In this document: positions 7,415-12,199 of the stretch, in pieces
Numbering within the stretch: position 1 is the stretch's first letter
Layout: every line of letters starts with the position of its first letter
Source: Candidatus Peregrinibacteria bacterium
GTDB lineage: Bacteria; Patescibacteriota; Gracilibacteria; UM-FILTER-43-11
DNA length: 12,199 nucleotides
Direction of reading: 5' to 3'
NCBI GenBank assembly: GCA_030637565.1
Contig: DAOWGG010000053.1
Location: forward strand, 1 to 12,199
Notes under the pieces: model-generated
The model's input: the letters and a program-made list of their open reading frames with translations, nothing else
Told to the model about the DNA's origin: nothing
Databases searched by the model: none
Position numbers and translations under genes: made by a program

Positions 7415-7508
7415 ATATGTGCACAAAAAAATGCATCAAAAATAAAAAGGCAAAAGGAAATAATTAAACAAAAACCTTTCGTCCTATTTCTTTATCTTTG
7501 ATTTTCTT

Positions 7509-8084
7509 ATGTTAAAAGCCCTATTCAGCTCTAAGGCACGTATTAAATTGCTCACCGTTTTTCTACTCAATCCCGACGAGGAGTATTTTATTCGTGAGCT
7601 AACAAGAAAGCTTGATGAGCAGATCAACTCTATTCGTCGTGAATTGGATAATTTGAAAAAAATTGGCCTTTTAAGAAGTCGAGTTAAGAATCGTAAAAAG
7701 TATTTCTTTTGTAATAAAGACTTTGTGATTTTTAATGAATTGCGAGACATTATTTTAAAAGCAATGAATAACGATGGTGACTTGATTCGAAAAATCGGAA
7801 AAATCGGAGAGGTAGATCTATTGCTTTTGTCAGGAGTATTTGTTGGCAAGCAGGCACCTGTTGATCTTCTGATCGTTGGAGATTTTGACAAGGAGAAGTT
7901 TCAAGGTCTTTTATCGGAACATTCGAAGTCAGGAAAGGATCTAAAATTCACCAGCATGACCAAGCGCGATTTCTTGTATCGATTAGAAATGAAAGATAAA
8001 TTCATAAGAGATTTAATTTTGGATGACAAGACAATCGTTGCTATCAATAGGCTGAAAAAAGAATTAGAAAAGATCCGATATTAA
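7509..8084 (+). CDS. Winged-helix regulator with degenerate nucleotidyltransferase-like domain
   Basis: The 191 residues combine an N-terminal winged helix-turn-helix (about 1-70) with a C-terminal region that resembles the minimal nucleotidyltransferase (MNT) fold. In the N-part, FIRELTRKL (27-35) and INSIRRELDNLKKIGLL (39-55) match the ArsR/MarR-like recognition region, and the wing follows (RVKNRKKYFFCN). In the C-part, LSGVFVGKQAPVDLLIVGD (107-125) aligns with the GSxARG..SDIDLLV motif. The Gly-Ser and the first Asp of the catalytic pair are lost, so catalysis is unlikely and a sensing role is more plausible. Proteins of this architecture occur in CPR bacteria and archaea, from general knowledge. 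The gene has its own promoter and no Shine-Dalgarno (TTGATTTTCTT before ATG). The regulated target is unknown; rplS next door has a separate promoter. Confidence 0.8.
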   Translation: MLKALFSSKARIKLLTVFLLNPDEEYFIRELTRKLDEQINSIRRELDNLKKIGLLRSRVKNRKKYFFCNKDFVIFNELRDIILKAMNNDGDLIRKIGKIGEVDLLLLSGVFVGKQAPVDLLIVGDFDKEKFQGLLSEHSKSGKDLKFTSMTKRDFLYRLEMKDKFIRDLILDDKTIVAINRLKKELEKIRY

Positions 8085-8091
8085 AAAAACC

Positions 8092-8120
8092 TTGCTTTTA
8101 ACCTAGAAGTTCTCTAAATT
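8092..8120 (+). promoter_or_regulatory. Possible rplS promoter
   Basis: TTGCTT (8092-8097), a 17-base spacer and TAAATT (8115-8120). The -35 begins 7 bases after the regulator stop. The -10 matches the consensus at four of six positions, so this is a moderate call. Predicted start is near 8127, leaving a leader of about 50 bases. Confidence 0.45.
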
Positions 8121-8124
8121 ATAC

Positions 8125-8160
8125 AAGCAATTTTTACCAAGCTTATCGCTTATTGCTTAC
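8125..8160 (+). promoter_or_regulatory. rplS leader hairpin with tandem heptamers
   Basis: AAGCAAT (8125-8131) pairs with ATTGCTT (8152-8158), and nested inside AAGC (8139-8142) pairs with GCTT (8148-8151). The 3' side is made of tandem units AGCTTAT, CGCTTAT, TGCTTAC (8140-8160). The structure ends about 20 bases before the rplS ATG. Firmicutes have an L19 leader RNA, but I do not see enough to call this the same family. Confidence 0.4.
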
Positions 8161-8179
8161 CCCTTAATCATTACACGAG

Positions 8180-8815
8180 ATGCATTCCCTTATCCGAGAA
8201 GTACAAAAAGAACAATTAAGAAGAGTTCCTGAAGTGAAGACAGGTTACACTGTTCGTATTCACCAAAGAATTAAAGAAGGAGAGAAAGAACGTACTCAGA
8301 TTTTTGAAGGATTGGTGATTAAAACAGGGCATGGTGAAGGTTCTGAAAAAACCATTACGGTACGTAAGATTGTACAGGGGATTGGTGTTGAAAAAACATT
8401 CCCATTGCATTCTCCAAATGTGACTAAAATCGAAGTTAAGAAAAAGGCGAAAGTAAGGCGTTCAAAACTTTACTACATGCGTGAACGTTCTGGTAAATCA
8501 GCTCGTTTGCAGGAACGTCACGTAACCGATGCAGAACGCGCGGAGGAGGAATCTAAAATGGACGCTATGATTCAGGAAGCGGTTAAGGCGGATGAAAAGA
8601 AAAAAGCTGAGGAAATAAAAGCAGAAGCGCCAGAGGCTGTAGCTGAAGTATCTGATGATGCGGTTCAGGCTGAAGCTCCTGAAGCCGTTGAGCCAGCTGA
8701 GAAAGTTGCTGAGGAGGTAAAAGAGGAGGCTGCTCCTGCTGCTGAAGATTCTGAACCAGCTAAGGAAGTGGCTGAAGAAGCTCCTGCTGAGGAAGAAGAA
8801 AAGCCAGCTGAATAA
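8180..8815 (+). CDS. rplS: Ribosomal protein bL19 with long acidic C-terminal extension
   Basis: L19 sits at the 30S/50S interface of the ribosome. Residues 1-112 are a complete L19: an N-terminal helix, [20 protein letters not shown], then [13 protein letters not shown] (67-79) and [20 protein letters not shown]. The usual protein is about 115 residues, but this one has 211. The extra 100 residues form a low-complexity tail built from Ala, Glu, Pro, Val and Lys, with recurrent EAPEA/EEAPA units. The frame is intact and continuous, so the tail is encoded, not a frameshift artefact. A similar tail ends L10 in this window. ATG at 8180 matches the expected L19 N-terminus and has no Shine-Dalgarno. 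The usual partner trmD is not adjacent. A weak terminator follows the stop. Confidence 0.97.
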   Translation: MHSLIREVQKEQLRRVPEVKTGYTVRIHQRIKEGEKERTQIFEGLVIKTGHGEGSEKTITVRKIVQGIGVEKTFPLHSPNVTKIEVKKKAKVRRSKLYYMRERSGKSARLQERHVTDAERAEEESKMDAMIQEAVKADEKKKAEEIKAEAPEAVAEVSDDAVQAEAPEAVEPAEKVAEEVKEEAAPAAEDSEPAKEVAEEAPAEEEEKPAE

Positions 8816-8843
8816 TCTCATTTTACACTCAGTTGCCAACCAC

Positions 8844-8865
8844 CCTATATATAAATAGGTTTTTT
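8844..8865 (+). terminator. Weak terminator after rplS, abutting the csaB promoter
   Basis: CCTAT (8844-8848) pairs with ATAGG (8855-8859) around ATATAA, followed by six T (8860-8865). The stem is only 5 bp, so strength is doubtful. The last T of the tract is the T of the extended -10 TG of csaB. Confidence 0.45.
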
Positions 8866-8873
8866 GATATAAT
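8865..8873 (+). promoter_or_regulatory. Extended -10 promoter giving a leaderless csaB mRNA
   Basis: TGATATAAT: consensus TATAAT at 8868-8873 with the TG motif one base before. The ATG begins at 8880, seven bases after the -10, where transcription normally starts. No -35 at proper spacing is visible; TTGCCA (8833-8838) is 29 bases away. Leaderless transcription is inference from spacing. Confidence 0.65.
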
Positions 8874-8879
8874 ACAGTC

Positions 8880-10040
8880 ATGAAAATAGGCTTGATCGGA
8901 AATTACGGGGCGACCAACGCAGGAGATGAAGCTATTTTACGAGCAATTCTCAATAGTCATTCGGAGCATGAATGGGTGGTTTTTTCGGCAAATCCAAAAG
9001 AAACAGAGAGTGAGCTAGGAACAAAATCAGTAGCCCTGTTCCCATTGGGATTTCGCTCTTGCACGAAACATGGTTTTAAAAAATCAATGAAAGCACTTCG
9101 ATCCGTCGACGCCGTGGTTTTGGGGGGTGGGGGATTGATGCAGGATGAATATCTATTTGCCTGTTTTTTATGGGCTTGGCAATTGTTTTGGGTAAAGTTT
9201 TTCAGTAAACCTTATTTCATCTATTCAACAGGAGTTGGCCCACTTAAAACATGGATAGGAAGAAGGCTGACGAAATGGGTTTATCAAGATGCAGTCGGTA
9301 TAACCGTTCGTGATGCGTCTTCATACAACACTTTGCATCGATTGGGGTTGCCAGATGATAATGTTGAAATTACAGCAGACCCCGCTTTTTTATTTAAAAG
9401 TGTTGAGCATGAACAGGCGAGGACGCCTCATACCTATATCATTTCACTAAGGCCGTGGCTCAAGTACAACACAAAAATCATTAATATTTTCACCAACTAC
9501 CTCTTAAAGCTCAAAGAGGAAAAAGGGGCTAAGTTTGTTTTTGTGTGTATGCAAAGAATCAAAGAACATGATCATCGTGTGATTGATCCTATTCTTAAGA
9601 GGGTGAATGGAACATTGTTGATTCCAAAGAATTACTCCGAGTTGTTGCAGGCGATGAGACAGGCCGAATTTGCTATTGGGATGCGTTATCACTTTTTAAT
9701 TGCCGCTATTCTCACTCAAACACCCGCTTTAGCAGTTAGCTATAGTCATAAGGTCGACAGTCTCTATAAGTATTCAGTTTTAGAGCCTTATCACTTATCA
9801 CTTGCGGATTTAACAGAAGAACACCTTGAGAAGAAAATGAAGCGGCTTTCAGTGGATTACAATAATATTAAGCTTTACCAGAAGCGTCGCTTAGAAGATT
9901 TTAAGGAATTGGCTGAAAAAAATAAGGAATATTTTGATGGATTCATAAAAACATTGACCCCAAGCGGTGAAACTGTTAAAGTCTCTGAGCCGAATTCCAC
10001 AAGGGAGCACAGCAGGCAAAATAATTCAGATAACCAATAA
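8880..10040 (+). CDS. csaB: Polysaccharide pyruvyl transferase CsaB
   Basis: CsaB transfers pyruvate from phosphoenolpyruvate as a ketal to cell-wall polysaccharide. In Firmicutes this modification is the ligand for SLH domains of S-layer proteins. The 386-residue protein has the family pattern: N-terminal GNYGATNAGDEAIL (7-20), GGGGLMQD (82-89), STGVGP (116-121), VRD (143-145), and in the C-terminal half GMRYHFLIAAI (267-277) and SYSHKV (287-292). The fold is expected to be GT-B-like with the enzyme acting on the cytoplasmic side. The last 25 or so residues are polar and low in hydrophobics, outside the family core. The start is fixed by the N-terminal Rossmann strand MKIGLIG and by the -10 element just upstream. 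rplU starts 4 bases after the stop, so rplU is probably on the same transcript, an unusual pairing. Confidence 0.92.
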   Translation: MKIGLIGNYGATNAGDEAILRAILNSHSEHEWVVFSANPKETESELGTKSVALFPLGFRSCTKHGFKKSMKALRSVDAVVLGGGGLMQDEYLFACFLWAWQLFWVKFFSKPYFIYSTGVGPLKTWIGRRLTKWVYQDAVGITVRDASSYNTLHRLGLPDDNVEITADPAFLFKSVEHEQARTPHTYIISLRPWLKYNTKIINIFTNYLLKLKEEKGAKFVFVCMQRIKEHDHRVIDPILKRVNGTLLIPKNYSELLQAMRQAEFAIGMRYHFLIAAILTQTPALAVSYSHKVDSLYKYSVLEPYHLSLADLTEEHLEKKMKRLSVDYNNIKLYQKRRLEDFKELAEKNKEYFDGFIKTLTPSGETVKVSEPNSTREHSRQNNSDNQ

Positions 10041-10044
10041 CGAC

Positions 10045-10356
10045 ATGTTCGCAATTGTAGAAATTACTGGAAAACAGCACAAAGTCACTAAAGGTGACGT
10101 GTTGAAAGTGGAAAAAGTAAAAGGGACTGAGGAAGGAGGTAAAGTGAAAACCGATAAGGTTTTACTTCGCTCTGATGGGAAAAAAACTGATATCGGCGCT
10201 CCTTTTGTGTCCGGTGCCAGTGTTGAATTCACTATCAAAGAACACGGAAAGCACAAAAAAATCAAAGTCTTCAAAAAGAAGTCTAAAAAACGATACGAAG
10301 TAACTCAGGGGCATCGTCAGCAATACACAGAAATCGAGATCACAGCAGTTAAGTAA
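10045..10356 (+). CDS. rplU: Ribosomal protein bL21
   Basis: L21 binds 23S rRNA in the 50S subunit. The 103 residues match the whole family: MFAIVEITGKQHKVTKGDVL at the start, a Lys-rich middle, and KIKVFKKKSKKRYEVTQGHR followed by QYTEIEI at the end. ATG at 10045 is chosen over one at 9967 in the same frame because L21 proteins begin with this beta strand; the 26 codons upstream overlap csaB in another frame and show no L21 similarity. The gene starts 4 bases after the csaB stop, without a Shine-Dalgarno, so translation may be coupled. The usual downstream partner rpmA (L27) is missing here: rluD runs convergently and overlaps the last 8 bases. Confidence 0.97.
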   Translation: MFAIVEITGKQHKVTKGDVLKVEKVKGTEEGGKVKTDKVLLRSDGKKTDIGAPFVSGASVEFTIKEHGKHKKIKVFKKKSKKRYEVTQGHRQQYTEIEITAVK

Positions 10357-11278
10357 GTTTCCCCAAAACATCTTCTAGATCCTTTGGAAGCGGCGCAGTC
10401 AACTCTATGACTTCGTCGTTTTTTGGTAATTTGAATTTCAGACGCGCCGCATGAAGAAATTGACGTTTCAGCCCTAGCGCGTCGAGTTTTGAATTGAGGA
10501 CTTTATCTCCATACATAGCGTCCCCGCAAACGGGATAATTGATCGAAGCGAAATGAACACGAATCTGGTGGGTGCGCCCCGTGACGATCTGAACATCCGT
10601 TAAACTGTAATCACCCACATATTCCTTCACTTTATAGTGAGTGAGGGCATATTTAGCCTTTTGTCGCCCAGAAACGCGCATATCTTTTTCCCCGTGCAAT
10701 TTTTCGAGCGGAGCTTCGATACTCCCTTCTTTGGGGCTTAAATGCCCTCTCAAAAGCGTAATATAGTGCTTCTTAATGGTTCGTTCCTGAATTTGCTTCG
10801 AAATGTGATGATGAGCCTTGTCGTGTTTCGCTACAATAATAATCCCCGAGGTGTCTTTATCGAGGCGGTGAACGATTCCTGGGCGTTTTTCACCCCCTAT
10901 TCCACTCAAGCTGTCTTTACAGTAATACAGAACCGCATTCACCAAAGTTCCCGAAACATGAGCACCGTGATCGGTTGGGTGGACCACCATTCCAGGGGCT
11001 TTGTTGACCACTAAAATATCAGAGTCTTCATAGATCACATCCAATGGAATATCTTCAGCTTGAACGCCCACTTCTTTGATGGATGGGATTTCCACAATCA
11101 ACTCATCTTCATCCTTTAATTTATAGGAGACTTTTATAGTCTTTTTGCTGTTCACAAAAACATGTCCGTTTTTCACTAGCTTTTGAATGAATGAGCGGGT
11201 CAGATCGGGCTTTACTTTGGCTAAATACTGGTCAATCCGAAGCCCAGCGTCCTCTGATGTGGCAGTGTAATGTCTCAT
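10349..11278 (-). CDS. rluD: 23S rRNA pseudouridine synthase, RluA/RluD family
   Basis: Enzymes of this family isomerise uridine to pseudouridine in rRNA; RluD modifies helix 69 of 23S rRNA. The 309 residues have an N-terminal S4 RNA-binding domain (about 13-62, LRIDQYLAKVKPDLTRSFIQ) and the RluA-type catalytic domain. The signature HRLDKDTSG (137-145) contains the catalytic Asp140. Other family segments are VVNKAPGMVVHP (90-101), ITGRT-like VTGRTHQIRVH and FLHAARL near the end. S4 presence and length fit RluD/RluC better than RluA, but the exact target uridines cannot be read from sequence. Its 3' end overlaps rplU by 8 bases, so the two transcripts are complementary there. Upstream, TAAAAT (minus strand, 11296-11291) could be a -10 giving a very short leader, without a good -35. 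No Shine-Dalgarno precedes the ATG. Confidence 0.93.
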   Translation of the reverse strand: MRHYTATSEDAGLRIDQYLAKVKPDLTRSFIQKLVKNGHVFVNSKKTIKVSYKLKDEDELIVEIPSIKEVGVQAEDIPLDVIYEDSDILVVNKAPGMVVHPTDHGAHVSGTLVNAVLYYCKDSLSGIGGEKRPGIVHRLDKDTSGIIIVAKHDKAHHHISKQIQERTIKKHYITLLRGHLSPKEGSIEAPLEKLHGEKDMRVSGRQKAKYALTHYKVKEYVGDYSLTDVQIVTGRTHQIRVHFASINYPVCGDAMYGDKVLNSKLDALGLKRQFLHAARLKFKLPKNDEVIELTAPLPKDLEDVLGKLT

Positions 11279-11327
11279 AAAACATTGTTCATTTTACAGT
11301 TAAATTGAAAAACAGAAACAAAAAAGT

Positions 11328-11355
11328 TTGACTTTCGTTCTATAATCCGTAAAAT
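11328..11355 (+). promoter_or_regulatory. rplJ promoter
   Basis: TTGACT (11328-11333), a 16-base spacer and TAAAAT (11350-11355), predicting a start near 11362, just before the L10 leader. A perfect TATAAT (11341-11346) also occurs, but only 7 bases after TTGACT and with no -35 at normal distance. Either -10 could be the real one. Confidence 0.6.
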
Positions 11356-11361
11356 ACTCTT

Positions 11362-11414
11362 GTTGCAGACAGCAGGCAGCCCCGATAAATCGGAGCAGTA
11401 AGACCCGCCGAGAC
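11362..11414 (+). ncRNA. Ribosomal protein L10 leader
   Basis: The segment contains the conserved elements of the rplJ leader that binds the L10-L12 complex: GCAGACAGCAGGC at the 5' side (11365-11377) and GUAAGACCCGCCGAGAC on the 3' side (11398-11414), with a small CCGA/TCGG hairpin (11382-11393) between them. It lies upstream of rplJ, as in other bacteria, where excess L10-L12 binds its own leader and lowers expression of rplJ-rplL. Recognition is by memory of the family consensus. Confidence 0.8.
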
Positions 11415-11496
11415 ACAAATCATTTAGCACTTCGAATTTCGAATTTCGCATTTATTTGTCTCACGTCTGCTGATGCTGAGATTTTTTTTTATCTCA
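11365..11496 (+). promoter_or_regulatory. Possible attenuator in the rplJ leader
   Basis: The 5' part of the L10 leader, GCA..CAGCAG (11365-11375), can pair with CTGCTG.TGC (11467-11476). Beyond that pairing lie TGAGA and a run of nine T (11482-11490). Alternatively the T-run forms the loop of a short hairpin, TGAGAT (11477-11482) with ATCTCA (11491-11496). Between them GAGAC/GTCTC and AAAT/ATTT (11410-11414 with 11458-11462; 11417-11420 with 11454-11457) form a stem. Two mutually competing uses of the T-run suggest attenuation; this is inference. Confidence 0.4.
11431..11451 (+). repeat. Tandem heptamer TTCGAAT x3 in rplJ leader
   Basis: TTCGAAT, TTCGAAT and TTCGCAT follow each other exactly. 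The array occupies the loop of the GAGAC/GTCTC stem in the leader. Confidence 0.8.
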
Positions 11497-11504
11497 ATTT
11501 GTAT

Positions 11505-11525
11505 TTGTAACTTGTAACTTGAAAC
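11505..11525 (+). repeat. Tandem heptamer TTGTAAC x3 just before rplJ
   Basis: TTGTAAC, TTGTAAC and TTGAAAC follow each other exactly and end 4 bases before the rplJ ATG. They occupy the place where a Shine-Dalgarno would be expected, yet have no similarity to one. Confidence 0.8.
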
Positions 11526-11529
11526 TATT

Positions 11530-12199
11530 ATGGCTATTACAAAACAACAGAAAGACGATATTTTACAGGGGTTGGTCGATAAATTTGCTAAGTCAAAATC
11601 AGTTATATTTACCGATTACCGTGGTCTGGATGTAGCAAGTGTTTCCGACCTTCGTACTAAGTTGCGAGAGGGGGGAGCTGAAGCAAAAGTAGCTAAAAAA
11701 ACACTGATGCGTTTAGCAGCTAAAGATCAGAAAATCGATGAAATTCCAGATGAAATTCTTGATGGCCCAGTGGCGGCTACTTTTTCTTACGAAGACGAGT
11801 TGGGTGGTTTAAAGATTCTTTTTAATTTCTCTAAAGAAAACGAAAAGCTAAAATTACTAGGGGGAATTATCGACGGAAAGATTGTAGGAAAAGACGAAAT
11901 CATCCAGTTGGCTAAATTACCTAGTCGTGATGAGTTGTTGGCAAAATTGATTGGCTCCATGAATGCTCCTGTATCTGGTTTTGTTGGGATTATGAGTAAC
12001 TTGATGAGTGGTTTTGTCCGTGTTGTAAGTGCCTACAAAGAAACATTACCAGCGGACGGTGCAGCGCCAGCTGAAGTCGCTGAAGAAGCCCCTTCTGTTG
12101 AAGTTGAAACTGAAGAAAAAACCGAGAAAGAGGCACCAGCAGAAGCTCCAGCTGAAGAATCTGAGTCTACTGAAGAGGCTCCATCTACCGAGGAGGCGG
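11530..12199 (+). CDS. rplJ: Ribosomal protein uL10 with acidic tail; 3' end outside window
   Basis: L10 anchors the L7/L12 dimers of the ribosomal stalk to 23S rRNA. Visible are 223 residues. Residues 1-172 are a full L10: MAITKQQKDDIL, VIFTDYRGLDVASVSDLR (25-42), AEAKVAKKTLMRLA (50-63), GPVAATF (79-85), LPSRDELLAKLIGSM (130-144), then a C-terminal helix to about 172. From about 173 a low-complexity tail begins, rich in Ala, Glu, Pro, Thr and Ser, still open at the window edge after about 50 residues. The usual protein ends near residue 165-180. The tail resembles that of L19 in this window. ATG at 11530 has no Shine-Dalgarno; an L10 leader lies upstream, so autogenous control is expected. 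rplL is presumably next, outside the window. Confidence 0.97.
   Translation, partial: MAITKQQKDDILQGLVDKFAKSKSVIFTDYRGLDVASVSDLRTKLREGGAEAKVAKKTLMRLAAKDQKIDEIPDEILDGPVAATFSYEDELGGLKILFNFSKENEKLKLLGGIIDGKIVGKDEIIQLAKLPSRDELLAKLIGSMNAPVSGFVGIMSNLMSGFVRVVSAYKETLPADGAAPAEVAEEAPSVEVETEEKTEKEAPAEAPAEESESTEEAPSTEEA

Noticed and set aside
9967..10044. N-terminal extension of L21 from an earlier in-frame ATG
   Set aside because: The extra 26 residues overlap csaB in another frame and have no L21 similarity; the family starts at the ATG at 10045.
11328..11346. Promoter made of TTGACT and the perfect TATAAT
   Set aside because: The spacer is only 7 bases; TTGACT with TAAAAT at 16 bases is better.
1..12199. 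CRISPR array, insertion sequence or prophage
   Set aside because: No spaced identical repeats, terminal inverted repeats with transposase, or phage genes were seen.

Overview
The window is a bacterial chromosomal segment, AT-rich and gene-dense, with standard stop codons (mostly TAA, one TAG, one TGA). Gene content is translation-centred: infB, rplS, rplU, rplJ and the pseudouridine synthase rluD. Among these sit csaB, a YggS-family PLP protein and several small proteins I cannot assign. The mix suggests an uncultivated Patescibacteria/CPR-type bacterium, possibly near Peregrinibacteria or Gracilibacteria. The signs are short lineage-specific secreted, membrane and coiled-coil proteins, a modular Cys-rich surface-type protein, a winged-helix regulator with a degenerate nucleotidyltransferase-like domain, and acidic tails on ribosomal proteins. 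This placement is inference. Open frames without TGA and a TGA stop in yggS argue against the UGA=Gly code of Absconditabacteria/Gracilibacteria.

Layout. 3-1502: 3' part of a modular, probably exported protein that begins upstream of the window. 1503-1611: infB leader with tandem repeats inside an inverted repeat. 1612-4095: infB. 4096-4514: a 419-base gap with an infB terminator, a long imperfect hairpin, a G-rich repeat, a possible 26-codon ORF and a strong promoter. 4515-6266: four unassigned genes as two promoter-led pairs (secreted plus membrane-anchored; coiled-coil plus acidic). 6273-6932 (-): yggS. 7008-7250: small two-helix membrane protein with a poly-Asp tail. 7251-7508: terminator and promoter. 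7509-8084: wHTH regulator. 8180-8815: rplS. 8880-10040: csaB, apparently leaderless. 10045-10356: rplU. 10349-11278 (-): rluD, overlapping the end of rplU. 11279-11529: rplJ promoter, L10 leader and attenuator-like structures. 11530-12199: rplJ, cut by the window end.

How it fits together. Several genes serve ribosome function: IF-2 for initiation, L19, L21, L10 and the 23S rRNA modifier RluD. CsaB implies pyruvylated wall polysaccharide that would anchor SLH-domain surface proteins. The least ordinary signals are regulatory. Almost no gene has a Shine-Dalgarno sequence. csaB has an extended -10 placed to start transcription on its ATG, directly behind an rplS terminator. The leaders of infB, rplS and rplJ each contain short tandem repeats, mostly heptamers, enclosed by or part of inverted repeats. 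L10 and L19 both end in similar acidic Ala/Glu/Pro tails. I found no CRISPR array, tRNA, rRNA, transposase or phage gene.
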